A stretch of 64,000 nucleotides of DNA from Bacillus nitratireducens. GTDB lineage: Bacteria; Bacillota; Bacilli; Bacillales; Bacillaceae_G. The stretch spans positions 1-64,000 of the forward strand of contig NZ_MAOC01000039.1 of assembly GCF_001884135.1 (NCBI RefSeq). Direction: 5' to 3'. The position numbers and the translations under genes are program-made. Below are positions 1 to 10,012 of this stretch, piece by piece; position 1 is the first letter of the stretch; every line of letters starts with the position of its first letter. The notes below the pieces were generated by a model, which saw nothing but the letters and a program-made list of their open reading frames with translations, made no database searches and had not been told where the DNA came from.

Positions 1-107
1 TTCTTAGATACGAAGAGCTAGCCACCGGAACTAGATACGCACAAGCGGCTCTCTCAGCTCTGACTGGCTAAGGTTCTTAGCTGTGCGAAGAGCTGGCCAC
101 CAATCTT
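1..107. repeat. Short variant of the structured intergenic repeat
   Basis: A motif reading TTCTTAG, a few bases, GAAGAGCTRGCCACC occurs at 1-30 and again at 73-102. Between them lies ACAAGCGGCTC, which matches one end of the 120-bp repeats found at 3113, 32628 and 37863. The arms AGCTCT and AGAGCT are complementary and sit where the long copies carry AGAATN/NATTCT. I read this as a shortened or decayed family member downstream of the tdk terminator. It probably continues beyond the window edge. Confidence 0.5.
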
Positions 108-120
108 CATCTATTTTCGA

Positions 121-150
121 AAAAAACCCGCTCTACATAGCGAGTTTCAT
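121..150 (-). terminator. Intrinsic terminator of tdk
   Basis: On the minus strand an AACTCGCT/AGCGGGTT stem with a short loop is followed by a run of seven or more U residues. It begins directly after the tdk stop codon. Confidence 0.8.
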
Positions 151-735
151 TTATCTTTGTTTTGTAGGTACTGCATGACAATGACGACAACGTGGTTCAT
201 ACGATTCTGAAGCCCCAACTAAAATAATTGGATCATCAAATGCCGCTGGTTCTCCATCGATTAAACGTTGCGTACGACTTGCAGGAGAACCACATGCAGA
301 ACAAACTGCCTGCAATTTAGTTACATGTTCAGCAATCGCCATCAGCTGAGGAACTTGTCCAAATGGTAGACCTCGGAAATCTTGGTCTAATCCAGCTACA
401 ATGACACGATAGCCACGATTTGCCAATACTTGCACCACTTCCACAATGTCCCCATCAAAAAATTGTACCTCATCGATTGCAATAACATCCATTTCTTCTG
501 TTACATGGTTAAATATATCTTTTGAAGCTGAAACAGGAACTGCTTTAACCTTTAATCCATTATGTGATACAACATCTTCTTCACTATAACGATTATCAAT
601 ACATGGTTTAAATACAATCGCATTTTGTTTCGCAAATTGCGTACGGCGTATACGGCGGATGAGCTCTTCTGATTTTCCAGAAAACATACTCCCGCAAATC
701 ACTTCAATCCAACCATTTTGATTCATTAAGTACAT
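151..735 (-). CDS. tdk: Thymidine kinase
   Basis: This type II thymidine kinase phosphorylates thymidine to dTMP in the cytosolic pyrimidine salvage pathway. The 194 residues carry a P-loop, GSMFSGKS, near residues 15-22, the DEVQFF motif of the active-site region, and four zinc-binding cysteines arranged as CSAC near residue 144 and CRHC near residue 182. Length is normal for the family. The start at 735 is supported by AAAGGAG six bases upstream; an internal ATG three codons later is the alternative. It is the last gene of the rho-rpmE2-tdk series on this strand and ends at its own terminator. Confidence 0.95.
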   Translation of the reverse strand: MYLMNQNGWIEVICGSMFSGKSEELIRRIRRTQFAKQNAIVFKPCIDNRYSEEDVVSHNGLKVKAVPVSASKDIFNHVTEEMDVIAIDEVQFFDGDIVEVVQVLANRGYRVIVAGLDQDFRGLPFGQVPQLMAIAEHVTKLQAVCSACGSPASRTQRLIDGEPAAFDDPIILVGASESYEPRCRHCHAVPTKQR

Positions 736-794
736 TGAGCTCTCCTTTCATCTACTTTCCTATTCCAAAGTAGGGTAAAGGTTTAATATTTTTG

Positions 795-836
795 CAAAAA
801 AAACAGACAAGCGAATACATACACTTGCCTGTTTTA
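795..836 (-). terminator. Terminator of rpmE2
   Basis: On the minus strand the arms ACAGGCAAG and CTTGTCTGT are separated by a loop of about 11 bases and followed by eight U residues. It lies just after the rpmE2 stop and isolates rpmE2 from tdk. Confidence 0.8.
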
Positions 837-845
837 TGTTCTTTA

Positions 846-1091
846 TTACTTGATGCCGTATTTCTTATTGAAGCGGTCAACACGTCCGTCTGCAGTAGCA
901 AACTTCTGACGTCCAGTGTAGAATGGGTGAGAATCAGAACTGATCTCAATTTTTAGTAATGGATAAGTGTTACCATCTTCCCACTCAACAGTTTCGCTAG
1001 AGCCTTTAGTAGACCCGCTTAAGAATTTGAAGCCTGTGTTCGTGTCCATAAATACAACTTTATTGTAATTTGGATGGATTCCTGCTTTCAT
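846..1091 (-). CDS. rpmE2: Ribosomal protein L31 type B
   Basis: This is a component of the large ribosomal subunit near the central protuberance. The protein is 81 residues from the chosen ATG ([10 protein letters not shown]) and has the L31 signature around [10 protein letters not shown]. It contains no cysteine, so it is the zinc-free type B form. An ATG at 1100 would add three residues, but the Shine-Dalgarno GGAAGGAG abuts it directly, whereas it stands nine bases from the ATG at 1091, so 1091 is preferred. It has its own promoter (1187-1215) and terminator. No Zur-like palindrome is visible upstream. Confidence 0.93.
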   Translation of the reverse strand: MKAGIHPNYNKVVFMDTNTGFKFLSGSTKGSSETVEWEDGNTYPLLKIEISSDSHPFYTGRQKFATADGRVDRFNKKYGIK

Positions 1092-1186
1092 TCTTTTCAT
1101 CTCCTTCCGCCCTGAATCATTTTCGAAACAGAGTTTTTCATCTTCAGCTGCTTACACAACTATATTGATGAAACACATATGATGAA

Positions 1187-1215
1187 ATTATAACAAGGCT
1201 AACTCCATTTTGCAA
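1187..1215 (-). promoter_or_regulatory. SigA promoter of rpmE2
   Basis: On the minus strand TTGCAA (1210-1215) and TATAAT (1187-1192) are separated by exactly 17 bases. The promoter lies about 95 bases upstream of the rpmE2 start. Confidence 0.75.
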
Positions 1216-1254
1216 CTACCTGTTTTTGTCTTTTTAAAATTAAAAGTGGAGGAG

Positions 1255-1450
1255 GTTCTTAGACATGAAGAGCTAGCCGCCGGAACTGGATATCAATTAA
1301 AAGCACAAGTGACTCGTTTAGAATCGCAGGACATTGGAACCCTCGACCTTGAAGCGCTTTTTGCTTCGAGTGAGAGAGTGAAATGACCAGAGATTCTAGC
1401 CGCTGGAGCTGGATATTACCTTAAAAGTGGAGGTGACTCGCCCAGCTCTA
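1255..1450 (+). repeat. Mosaic of the structured intergenic repeat
   Basis: A full-length member at about 1297-1420 reads in the opposite orientation to the copies at 3113, 32628 and 37863. It shares the GAATCGCAGG and GATTCTAGCCGCTGG blocks. A short-variant piece precedes it (1255-1290, like 1-33), and the start of another unit follows it (1430-1450, AGGTGACTCGCCCAGCTC). Its hairpin arms GAAGC/GCTTC replace GAGGC/GCCTC of the other copies with both sides changed. The outer arm AGTGACT no longer pairs with AGCCGCT, so this copy is partly decayed. The remaining bases between rpmE2 and rho (1216-1254, 1451-1529) show nothing recognisable. Confidence 0.75.
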
Positions 1451-1529
1451 ACACAAAATATGATTTTCATCTCAAAAAACACAATTATTTCCATATATTA
1501 CTCTCTCTAATATTCCCTTAAAAAACATA

Positions 1530-1560
1530 AAAAACTCGCTTACTACGAAATAAGCGAGTC
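1530..1560 (-). terminator. Terminator of rho
   Basis: On the minus strand the perfect arms ACTCGCTTA/TAAGCGAGT are followed by six U residues. It lies within 45 bases of the rho stop. Confidence 0.85.
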
Positions 1561-1574
1561 CCAATCTTTTCCCT

Positions 1575-2846
1575 TTACTTATTTGTTACATACCTTTTTG
1601 AGTCTGCAACAATGTTTTGTAAAAACTCTTCATTTGTCTTTGTTTGACGAAGTTTACGTAAGAAGCCTTCAACAAAGTCTGGCGTATCACGCATTGTTTT
1701 ACGAATACCCCACAGCTTGTCTAAATGTTCTTTCGGAATTAATAGGTCTTCTTTACGCGTACCAGAGCGACGAATATCAATCGCTGGGAAGATACGGCGC
1801 TCAGCTAATGAGCGATCTAAGTGAAGTTCCATATTTCCAGTTCCTTTAAACTCCTCATAAATTACATCATCCATACGGGATCCTGTATCAACAAGTGCTG
1901 TTGCTAAAATCGTTAAGCTACCGCCCTCTTCGATATTACGCGCAGCCCCAAAGAAACGCTTCGGTCTATGAAAAGCAGCTGGATCAATACCACCTGATAG
2001 AGTTCTACCACTTGGCGGAATAACAAGGTTGTAAGCACGCGCTAAACGGGTAATACTATCCATTAAAATGACAACGTCCTTTTTATGCTCTACAAGACGC
2101 ATTGCACGCTCTAATACAAGCTCAGCTACTTTAATATGATTTTCTGGTACTTCATCAAAAGTAGAACTTACAACATCACCTTTAACAGAACGTTCAATAT
2201 CTGTTACTTCTTCTGGACGCTCATCAATTAAAAGTACAATTAATTCTGCTTCCGGATGATTTGTTGTGACACTATGCGCAATTTCTTTTAACAGACTTGT
2301 TTTACCAGCCTTTGGAGGCGCGACAATTAAACCACGTTGTCCAAATCCAACTGGTGCGATTAAATCCATGATGCGTGTCGGTAACTTTTTCGTTTCCGTT
2401 TCCAATTTCATTTGGCGATCTGGGTATAACGGTGTTAATGCAGGGAAATGCACACGCTCTTTTGCTGAGTCTGGATCATCTCCGTTTACAGCTTCAACTT
2501 GTAATAATCCAAAATAGCGTTCATTTTCTTTCGGAGGTCGTACTTTACCAGAAACCTTATCTCCATTACGTAAATCGAAACGACGAATTTGCGAAGCCGA
2601 GATATAAATATCTTCTGAGCTTGGAGAGTAGTTGATAGGACGTAGGAATCCAAATCCTTCTGATTGAATAATTTCTAATACGCCTTCCATGAAAAAGAAA
2701 CCTTCTTTTTCTGCTCGAGCTTTTAAGATGGCGAAAATCAGCTCTTTTTTCGTTAACTTGCTGTAATACGAAATCTTAAATTCTTTCGCAAGCTCGTATA
2801 ACTCTTTTAATTTCATGTTTTCTAATGCTGCAATTGACAAATTCAT
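1575..2846 (-). CDS. rho: Transcription termination factor Rho
   Basis: Rho is a hexameric RNA-dependent ATPase that ends transcripts lacking intrinsic terminators. The 423 residues show the N-terminal helical region ([15 protein letters not shown]), a cold-shock-like RNA-binding domain around GFGFLRP (about residues 64-70), Walker [10 protein letters not shown] near residue 175, Walker [13 protein letters not shown], and the Q/R-loop region with GTGNMEL. Length is typical for Bacillus. The ATG at 2846 has only a weak ribosome site (GGTG); the next ATG, ten codons in, has none. The start resembles the Rho N-terminus I recall from B. subtilis. It is downstream of glpX and is probably transcribed separately, because a hairpin and about 380 bases lie between them. 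Confidence 0.96.
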   Translation of the reverse strand: MNLSIAALENMKLKELYELAKEFKISYYSKLTKKELIFAILKARAEKEGFFFMEGVLEIIQSEGFGFLRPINYSPSSEDIYISASQIRRFDLRNGDKVSGKVRPPKENERYFGLLQVEAVNGDDPDSAKERVHFPALTPLYPDRQMKLETETKKLPTRIMDLIAPVGFGQRGLIVAPPKAGKTSLLKEIAHSVTTNHPEAELIVLLIDERPEEVTDIERSVKGDVVSSTFDEVPENHIKVAELVLERAMRLVEHKKDVVILMDSITRLARAYNLVIPPSGRTLSGGIDPAAFHRPKRFFGAARNIEEGGSLTILATALVDTGSRMDDVIYEEFKGTGNMELHLDRSLAERRIFPAIDIRRSGTRKEDLLIPKEHLDKLWGIRKTMRDTPDFVEGFLRKLRQTKTNEEFLQNIVADSKRYVTNK

Positions 2847-3012
2847 TCAGACACCACACTTTAACTTTATTCTCTTTTCACATGGGTAAAGGGAAAAAAT
2901 ACGGAAGGCAAATAAATAATAATGAAAGGCAATAAGTTCAAGTAGGATAATATTCACTATTGTAACCCTTTTATCTAGTTTTAATCAATACGTTGAAACA
3001 CAAATACAAGAA

Positions 3013-3038
3013 GCGAAGACAAGAAAATTTGTCTTCGC
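3013..3038 (-). terminator. Hairpin, probable terminator of glpX
   Basis: The perfect 10-bp arms GCGAAGACAA/TTGTCTTCGC enclose a six-base loop. On the minus strand a moderately U-rich tail follows. It lies about 190 bases past the glpX stop, with the repeat at 3113-3232 in between. The rest of 2847-3112 is AT-rich and holds the rho leader; I see no gene in it. Confidence 0.55.
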
Positions 3039-3112
3039 CTTTTATATTTCTTACTTTTTTCTATTCACCTGATTTTAAGGCAGAATAGATAAGGCATTTC
3101 TGCTTTTACTTA

Positions 3113-3232
3113 ATCCAGTTCCAGCGGCTAGAATCTCCGGTCATTTCACCCCTTCCTGCGAGGCAAAAAGCGCCTCTTTGTCAGGAGTTCCAATGCCCTG
3201 CGATTCTGAACGAGCCGCTTGCACTTTTTACT
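3113..3232 (-). repeat. Structured intergenic repeat, glpX copy
   Basis: This copy of the 120-bp repeat is oriented with the glpX transcript. Outer arms AGCGGCT (3123-3129) and AGCCGCT (3213-3219) are perfectly complementary, as are the adjacent AGAATC (3130-3135) and GATTCT (3202-3207). GAGGC (3160-3164) and GCCTC (3172-3176) form an internal hairpin. A CTTAAT-type sequence stands at both ends (near 3109 and 3231), like a short target duplication. The right end of the element overlaps the glpX stop codon. Confidence 0.8.
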
Positions 3233-4193
3233 TAATAACCAAATTCGGTTTTTTATTTAAGCTATGACGTCCGTCTACGAAGCGTACTGTACCTGACTTC
3301 GCACGCATAACAAGGGAGTGTGTTGTTCCTACGCTACCTTTAAATTGAACGCCGCGTAATAGTTCTCCGTCTGTTACACCTGTTGCAGCAAAGATTGCAT
3401 CGTCACCTTTTACTAAGTCTTCCATACGAAGGATGCGATTTATATCTTCAATGCCCATTTTTTTACAACGTGCTAATTCAGCTTCGTCTTGTGGTAAGAG
3501 CTTTCCTTGAATTTCTCCACCTAAGCATTTTAGCGCAACCGCAGCTAGTACACCTTCAGGAGCCCCACCAGAACCGAATAAAATATCTACACCTGTACGG
3601 TCAAATGCTGTATTGATTGCTCCAGCTACATCTCCATCGTTAATTAACTTAATACGAGCACCGGCCTTACGAATTTCTTCGATAATTGCTTGATGACGTG
3701 GACGATTTAAAACTGTCGCTACAACATCTTCAATATCTTTATTCTTCGCTTTCGCAACGGCACGTAGGTTATCGATAATAGGTGCGTTAATATCAACTGC
3801 CCCAACTGCTTCTGGGCCAACCGCAATTTTATCCATGTACATGTCAGGAGCATGTAACAAATTACCATGATCTGCAATTGCAATAACAGCAAGTGCATTC
3901 CATCCGCCAGCTGCTACGATGTTCGTCCCCTCTAAAGGATCAACTGCAACGTCTACGCGTGGGCCATATCCTGTACCTAATTTCTCTCCGATATACAGCA
4001 TTGGTGCTTCATCCATTTCACCTTCACCAATTACAACTGTACCTTTCATCGGAACTGTATCAAATACATCACGCATAGCTGATGTTGCTGCACCGTCTGC
4101 CTCATCTTTTTTCCCGCGCCCCATCCAACGCGCCGATGATAATGCTGCAGCCTCTGTTACACGTACTAACTCCATAGATAAACTTCTTTCCAC
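3228..4193 (-). CDS. glpX: Fructose-1,6-bisphosphatase class II
   Basis: GlpX hydrolyses fructose-1,6-bisphosphate to fructose-6-phosphate in gluconeogenesis. The protein has 321 residues, normal for GlpX. It shows the metal-binding motifs [11 protein letters not shown] (about 56-66), DPLEGT (about 86-91) and FGSGGAPEG (about 188). The start is a GTG at 4193 with AAAGGAGAGG about seven to ten bases upstream. It lies downstream of murA2 on the same strand, separated by a U-less 15-bp inverted repeat. Its stop codon lies inside the end of an intergenic repeat, so the last codons may have been affected by the element's arrival. With fba nearby, two reactions on fructose bisphosphate are encoded close together. 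Confidence 0.95.
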   Translation of the reverse strand: MERSLSMELVRVTEAAALSSARWMGRGKKDEADGAATSAMRDVFDTVPMKGTVVIGEGEMDEAPMLYIGEKLGTGYGPRVDVAVDPLEGTNIVAAGGWNALAVIAIADHGNLLHAPDMYMDKIAVGPEAVGAVDINAPIIDNLRAVAKAKNKDIEDVVATVLNRPRHQAIIEEIRKAGARIKLINDGDVAGAINTAFDRTGVDILFGSGGAPEGVLAAVALKCLGGEIQGKLLPQDEAELARCKKMGIEDINRILRMEDLVKGDDAIFAATGVTDGELLRGVQFKGSVGTTHSLVMRAKSGTVRFVDGRHSLNKKPNLVIK

Positions 4194-4261
4194 GATAATC
4201 CCTCTCCTTTAAGTCTTTATATTTCTGCCGTATTTTGTGAACCGTGTTTTTCCATAAAGTG

Positions 4262-4306
4262 TACTTCCGCAAGTGGTGATTCTTCGCTCCCCCACTTGCG
4301 GAAGTA
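4262..4306. repeat. Perfect 15-bp inverted repeat, murA2-glpX gap
   Basis: TACTTCCGCAAGTGG (4262-4276) and its exact complement (4292-4306) enclose a 15-base loop. The stem is strong, but neither strand has a U tract after it, so it is not a standard intrinsic terminator. It stands nine bases after the murA2 stop and could be a Rho-independent RNA end protected from nucleases, or a protein site. Confidence 0.75.
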
Positions 4307-4314
4307 TCATCACT

Positions 4315-5604
4315 TTAAGCGTTCTTCATTTCTTCAATCTCTTGCTTTGTCATTTGTTCTCGCCAAATGTTTGCACCAAGCCCTCTAAGCTTGTCTACTA
4401 TATTTTCATAGCCTCGATCAATATGATCAAGTCCGGTTACTTCTGTAATTCCATCCGCCATTAACCCTGCAATAACAAGGGAAGCCCCAGCTCGTAAGTC
4501 ACTCGCCTTCACTTTTGCACCTTGCAATAAAACAGGACCAGTTACAATTGCCGAACGACCTTCTACTTTAATTTGCGCATTCATACGACGCAATTCATCA
4601 ATATGTTTGAAACGCGCGCCGTAAATTGTATCCGTGACAACTCCCGTCCCGTGCGCCTTTGTTAAAAGCGTCGTAAACGGCTGTTGTAAATCCGTTGGGA
4701 AACCCGGATATACAAGCGTTTTTATATCAACTACTTTTAACCTTCTATTACCGTTCACTGTAATTTGGTCATCGTTCGTTTCAACTTGGACACCAGCTTC
4801 TCTTAGCTTCGCAGTTACTGACTCTAAATGCTGAGGAATAACATTATCAACTGTTACTTCTCCTCCTGATGCAGCTCCTAAAATCATATACGTACCAGCT
4901 TCAATACGATCTGGAATGATAGTATGGTGACAACCATGCAGGGAGTCTACACCATCAATTCGGATTACATCTGTACCAGCACCTTTAATGCGTGCTCCCA
5001 TACTTGTTAATAATGTGGCTACATCAATAATCTCTGGTTCTTTCGCTGCATTTTCAATAACAGTTCTACCTTTCGCTCGTACAGCCGCTAGCATAATATT
5101 GATTGTAGCTCCTACACTAACAACATCTAAATAAATACGTGCTCCGCGTAGCTCATCTGCTCTTAAATAAATGGCACCTTGTTCATTTGTAACATGTGCA
5201 CCTAGTGCTTCAAACCCTTTAATATGCTGATCAATCGGTCGTGGCCCTAAATGACATCCACCTGGAAGCCCAATAACAGCTTTTTTAAAACGGCCAAGCA
5301 TTGCACCCATTAAATAATAAGAGGCGCGCAACTTTTTCACTTTTCCATTTGGTAAAGGCATCGCAACCATGTTAGAAGGATCGACTACCATCTCTTCTTC
5401 CTGCCCATAAGTTACTTTTCCTCCAATTTCCTCTAGTAAGTCTCCTAACATTTTCACGTCCGAAATATTAGGAACGCCACCGATAGTTACTGGAGTATCT
5501 GCTAAAATTGTCGCTGGAATTAATGCAACAGCACTATTCTTTGCACCACTCACACGAATTGTTCCATTTAAAGCTCTTCCGCCTTCAATTAGCAACTTTT
5601 CCAT
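4315..5604 (-). CDS. murA2: UDP-GlcNAc 1-carboxyvinyltransferase
   Basis: MurA transfers enolpyruvate from PEP to UDP-N-acetylglucosamine, the first committed step of peptidoglycan synthesis in the cytoplasm. The 429 residues form the EPSP-synthase-like double-domain fold, with [10 protein letters not shown] near residue 22 and the catalytic cysteine in GGCHLGPRP near residue 117, the residue that fosfomycin modifies. [12 protein letters not shown] near residue 370 is also conserved. Position between fba and glpX marks it as the second Bacillus paralogue (MurAB/MurZ of B. subtilis) rather than the one in the atp region. GGGAG lies six bases before the ATG. Confidence 0.94.
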   Translation of the reverse strand: MEKLLIEGGRALNGTIRVSGAKNSAVALIPATILADTPVTIGGVPNISDVKMLGDLLEEIGGKVTYGQEEEMVVDPSNMVAMPLPNGKVKKLRASYYLMGAMLGRFKKAVIGLPGGCHLGPRPIDQHIKGFEALGAHVTNEQGAIYLRADELRGARIYLDVVSVGATINIMLAAVRAKGRTVIENAAKEPEIIDVATLLTSMGARIKGAGTDVIRIDGVDSLHGCHHTIIPDRIEAGTYMILGAASGGEVTVDNVIPQHLESVTAKLREAGVQVETNDDQITVNGNRRLKVVDIKTLVYPGFPTDLQQPFTTLLTKAHGTGVVTDTIYGARFKHIDELRRMNAQIKVEGRSAIVTGPVLLQGAKVKASDLRAGASLVIAGLMADGITEVTGLDHIDRGYENIVDKLRGLGANIWREQMTKQEIEEMKNA

Positions 5605-5637
5605 ATTGAGCTCCCTTCTCGTGAATGTATTTATCTT

Positions 5638-5724
5638 CTACTGCTTTATAAAAAGAAGTAGAAGGTTCCCCTTAAGAATCTCAATCACTCTTTCCACCCT
5701 AAAACTCAATAAGTAGAAAACCAT
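5638..5724 (-). CDS. Possible 28-residue hydrophobic peptide
   Basis: A 28-codon frame (MVFYLLSF... to ...LLLLFIKQ) begins at 5724 with GGGGGAG nine bases upstream and ends 33 bases before murA2. Its C-terminal half is hydrophobic. The good ribosome site is the only argument for translation; I recognise no family. The gap between fba and murA2 (5605-5953) otherwise holds AT-rich sequence and the fba terminator. From memory, B. subtilis has a transaldolase gene at this point, which is absent here. Confidence 0.35.
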   Translation of the reverse strand: MVFYLLSFRVERVIEILKGNLLLLFIKQ

Positions 5725-5906
5725 CACCTGTAGCTCCCCCGCTATACAAATAGATGAAGATTAACTATTCATCGAATCAAATTTCTCAATTCAGATACTT
5801 ATCACATTTATTAATAGGACTATGCACATTATTTTCTATATTCGCAAACTAAAAATTCACTTTATAAAATCTTTAGACTTGTTCACGCTTTCATTATACA
5901 ACGAAA

Positions 5907-5936
5907 GGAAACCGTCTAAAAGACTAGACGGTTTCC
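5907..5936 (-). terminator. Terminator of fba
   Basis: The perfect 12-bp arms GGAAACCGTCTA/TAGACGGTTTCC enclose a six-base loop. On the minus strand it is followed by UUUCGUU. Confidence 0.85.
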
Positions 5937-5953
5937 AAAACGGAATTTTATTC

Positions 5954-6811
5954 TTACGCTTTACCGTTAGAACCGAACTCACGCATTTTACCAGCAACAG
6001 TTGCTTTGATAGCGTCGCGGCCAGGTCCAATATATTTACGAGGATCGTAAACTTCTTGGTCTTTGCTTAATGCTTCACGAACAGCTTTTGTAAACTCAAT
6101 TTGGTTCTCAGTGTTTACGTTAATTTTTGAAGTACCTAAAGAAATAGCTTTTACGATATCAGCAGTTGGGATACCAGTACCACCGTGTAATACTAAAGGT
6201 ACGCCAGTGAAGTCACGAACTTGTTCCATTTCAGCGAATCCTAAGTTAGGCTCACCTTTGTAAGGACCGTGTACAGAACCTAAAGCTGGAGCTAGGCAAT
6301 CGATACCTGTTGCTTCAACAAGGTGCTTACACTCTGCTGGATCAGCGTAAATTACGCCTTCAGCGATGATATCGTCTTCTTGTCCGCCAACTGTTCCAAG
6401 CTCAGCTTCAACAGATACGTTACGAGCGTGTGCGTATTCTACCACTTTTTTAGTAGTTTCAACGTTTTCTTCGAATGGGTGGTGAGAAGCGTCGATCATT
6501 ACAGATGTGAAACCTGCATCGATTGCTTCTTTACATTTTTCGAAGCTTGAACCATGGTCAAGGTGAATCGCTACAGGAACAGTGATGTTCATTTCTTCGA
6601 TTAAAGCTTTAACCATAGCTACAACTGTTTTGAAACCAGTCATATGACGAGCTGCACCCTCAGATACACCTAGGATTACAGGAGATTTTTCTTCTTCCGC
6701 AGCAGCTAAGATAGCTTGAGTCCACTCTAAGTTGTTCATGTTGAATTGACCAACTGCGTATTTTCCTTCTAGTGCTGTGTTTAGCATTTCTTTCATAGAA
6801 ACTAAAGGCAT
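5954..6811 (-). CDS. fbaA: Fructose-bisphosphate aldolase class II
   Basis: This zinc-dependent aldolase cleaves fructose-1,6-bisphosphate to DHAP and glyceraldehyde-3-phosphate and runs in reverse in gluconeogenesis. The 285 residues show the HLDHGSS catalytic and zinc motif near residues 82-88, zinc histidines in GSVHGPYKG (about 179) and VLHGGTG (about 208), and the phosphate loop. Length and motifs are normal. AGGAGG lies eight bases before the ATG. It is downstream of spo0F, but its codon use (few rare codons) and separate terminator suggest strong independent expression. The 210 bases upstream (6812-7022) should contain its promoter; I could not assign one firmly. Confidence 0.96.
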   Translation of the reverse strand: MPLVSMKEMLNTALEGKYAVGQFNMNNLEWTQAILAAAEEEKSPVILGVSEGAARHMTGFKTVVAMVKALIEEMNITVPVAIHLDHGSSFEKCKEAIDAGFTSVMIDASHHPFEENVETTKKVVEYAHARNVSVEAELGTVGGQEDDIIAEGVIYADPAECKHLVEATGIDCLAPALGSVHGPYKGEPNLGFAEMEQVRDFTGVPLVLHGGTGIPTADIVKAISLGTSKINVNTENQIEFTKAVREALSKDQEVYDPRKYIGPGRDAIKATVAGKMREFGSNGKA

Positions 6812-7022
6812 GGTGAATCCTCCTAAAAAACGTTTTTTGTATCCGATAAATTCTTATCGCTGGTAGTATGACCAGGATAAGGTAAATTATGTATATTTAC
6901 ATACCGGACTTTTTTCTACACTCAATAGGATAACAACTTGTACTCAAAAACTCAACTGTATTCACCTGCTCAATAGTCCATGTAAACGCTTTTTTCCATA
7001 TTTTTTATAAAAAATTCATTTT

Positions 7023-7391
7023 TTACGCCTCTACAGCAAGCTGATCTCTCACTGCTTGACGAATCTCATCAATATCAAACGGTTTAGCAAAGTGCATTAA
7101 AGCTCCTAAATCTTTCGCTTCTTGAATCATATCCAATTCTCCATAAGCAGTCATTAAAATCACTTTAATACTCTCATCAATTTCTTTTACATGTTTTAAA
7201 ATCTCTATACCATCCATACCTGGGATTTTCATATCTAACACTACTAAATCTGGATTATCTTTTTTCACGATATCTAAAGCTTGAAATCCATTCGCTGCTT
7301 GGAACGTCTGATAACCTTCTTTTTGGAACACTTCATGTAATAACACACGAATGCCATATTGATCATCAACGATTAAAATTTTCCCTTCCAT
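7023..7391 (-). CDS. spo0F: Sporulation phosphorelay response regulator Spo0F
   Basis: Spo0F takes phosphate from sporulation kinases and passes it to Spo0B, and so to Spo0A. It is a stand-alone receiver domain of 122 residues with the acidic pair DD at residues 9-10, the phosphorylated aspartate at residue 53 ([12 protein letters not shown]), the conserved threonine in MTAYGE and lysine in FAKPFD. A TTG at 7400 is in frame, but AAAGG lies directly against it and nine bases before the ATG at 7391, so 7391 is chosen. The sequence is close to B. subtilis Spo0F. A SigH-like promoter lies about 60 bases upstream. ywjG is divergent. Confidence 0.96.
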   Translation of the reverse strand: MEGKILIVDDQYGIRVLLHEVFQKEGYQTFQAANGFQALDIVKKDNPDLVVLDMKIPGMDGIEILKHVKEIDESIKVILMTAYGELDMIQEAKDLGALMHFAKPFDIDEIRQAVRDQLAVEA

Positions 7392-7449
7392 AACTCCCAA
7401 CCTTTCTGTGTAAATACAAGATTTACAGCTTCTTATATCTTATCGATTT

Positions 7450-7477
7450 ATTTTCGCTATTCTTTGGCAAATTCCTT
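7450..7477 (-). promoter_or_regulatory. SigH-like promoter of spo0F
   Basis: On the minus strand AAGGAATTT (7469-7477) and GCGAAAAT (7450-7457) match the SigH -35 and -10 patterns at suitable spacing. B. subtilis spo0F is known to have a SigH promoter, which supports the reading. The assignment is by eye. Confidence 0.45.
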
Positions 7478-7591
7478 CCTATTCTTTCTTATTTTACCGT
7501 TTCCTATTTTGTTATGCTACCTACGATTTCACCTTTCTAAAAAAATAAATTATAATGAAAGCCGGCAAACACGTACGAAGGGAGTAACATT

Positions 7592-8116
7592 ATGTTAAAA
7601 ATTTTTTCAACTCAATTAAGTGGTTATTTCTCCAGAGTTTCTCAAAAAGAGGAAATGAATATAGAAGATAGCGCTCGTCTACTTGCTCAAGCACTAGTTG
7701 GCGATGGTTTCATTTATTTACATGGTACAAATGAAATGGAGGGCGTTGTTGCTGAAGCACTATTTGGTGCTGAACCAATGAAGCAAGCAAAACGATTATT
7801 TGAAAATGGTACAGAAATAGAAGTAACTTCTGCAGATCGTGTACTTCTTATTAGCCGTTTTTCAACAGATGAAGAAGTTGTAGCAATGGCAAAAAAACTT
7901 CAAGCAGATGGACACTCGATTGTCGGCATCTCTGCTATTCAAGAAGGTACAGAATCACTAGAACAATATACAGATGTACATATCGATACAAAACTGTTAA
8001 AAGGCCTTATTCCAGATGATGAAGGTAACCGCTATGGTTTCCCAAGTTTAATTGTAGCCTTATTTGCTTATCACGGAATTAAATTTACAATTGATGAAAT
8101 GTTAAACGAATATTAA
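7592..8116 (+). CDS. ywjG: DUF2529 protein YwjG
   Basis: The 174 residues resemble YwjG of B. subtilis, which lies at the same place between spo0F and pyrG. The sequence suggests a Rossmann-like, SIS-type fold: alternating beta strands and helices, LYLHGTNEME-like loop near residue 42, and RVLLISRFSTDEE near residue 83. There is no signal peptide or membrane segment. Function is not known to me. GAAGGGAG precedes the ATG. It is transcribed away from spo0F and ends at a hairpin shared with pyrG. Confidence 0.85.
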   Translation: MLKIFSTQLSGYFSRVSQKEEMNIEDSARLLAQALVGDGFIYLHGTNEMEGVVAEALFGAEPMKQAKRLFENGTEIEVTSADRVLLISRFSTDEEVVAMAKKLQADGHSIVGISAIQEGTESLEQYTDVHIDTKLLKGLIPDDEGNRYGFPSLIVALFAYHGIKFTIDEMLNEY

Positions 8117-8147
8117 AAAAAGCGCCCTATTTCAGGCGCTTTTTTTA
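8115..8147. terminator. Bidirectional terminator, ywjG/pyrG
   Basis: AGCGCC (8121-8126) and GGCGCT (8135-8140) form a stem with A-run before and T-run after, so it can end both convergent transcripts. Confidence 0.85.
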
Positions 8148-9788
<1,641 letters not shown>

Positions 9789-9861
9789 TCACCGTTGCAA
9801 AGCGCAACGTATGTAGATAACACTGTATCCATCTTATTGTTAGACTCTTTTTATTTTCTAA

Positions 9862-9973
9862 ACAAAAAACAAAAAAGAAAATTGCTCCCCTCATCACATA
9901 AAGTAATAAGTAGGGAGCAATTTTCTTTTATATTTACACTTTAAAAGTATTATCGTCCTGTTTTAAAGAGCCC
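9862..9973 (-). promoter_or_regulatory. pyrG leader attenuator (CTP-sensing)
   Basis: The transcript should begin with GGGCUC (9973 downward). A terminator follows: 13-bp arms GAAAATTGCTCCC (minus strand, 9913-9925) and GGGAGCAATTTTC (9877-9889), then a U-rich tail. This matches the B. subtilis pyrG mechanism: at low CTP, RNA polymerase slips and adds extra G residues to the 5' end, and the G run pairs with the CUCCC of the terminator stem, allowing read-through. The start motif, the stem containing CUCCC and the U tail are all visible here. Confidence 0.88.
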
Positions 9974-9980
9974 AAAAATG

Positions 9981-10009
9981 ATTCTACATGGACGATAATG
10001 AAAAGTCAA
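9981..10009 (-). promoter_or_regulatory. SigA promoter of pyrG
   Basis: On the minus strand TTGACT (10004-10009) and TAGAAT (9981-9986) are separated by 17 bases. The GGGC start lies seven bases after the -10 box. The promoter begins four bases after the rpoE stop. Confidence 0.88.
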
Positions 10010-10012
10010 GAA

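Noticed and set aside
6975-6990. Possible CcpA (cre) site TGTAAACGCT upstream of fba
   Set aside because: Only the left half fits; the right half lacks the CA end.
7392-7400. TTG start three codons before spo0F
   Set aside because: The ribosome site directly abuts it, whereas it is nine bases from the ATG at 7391.
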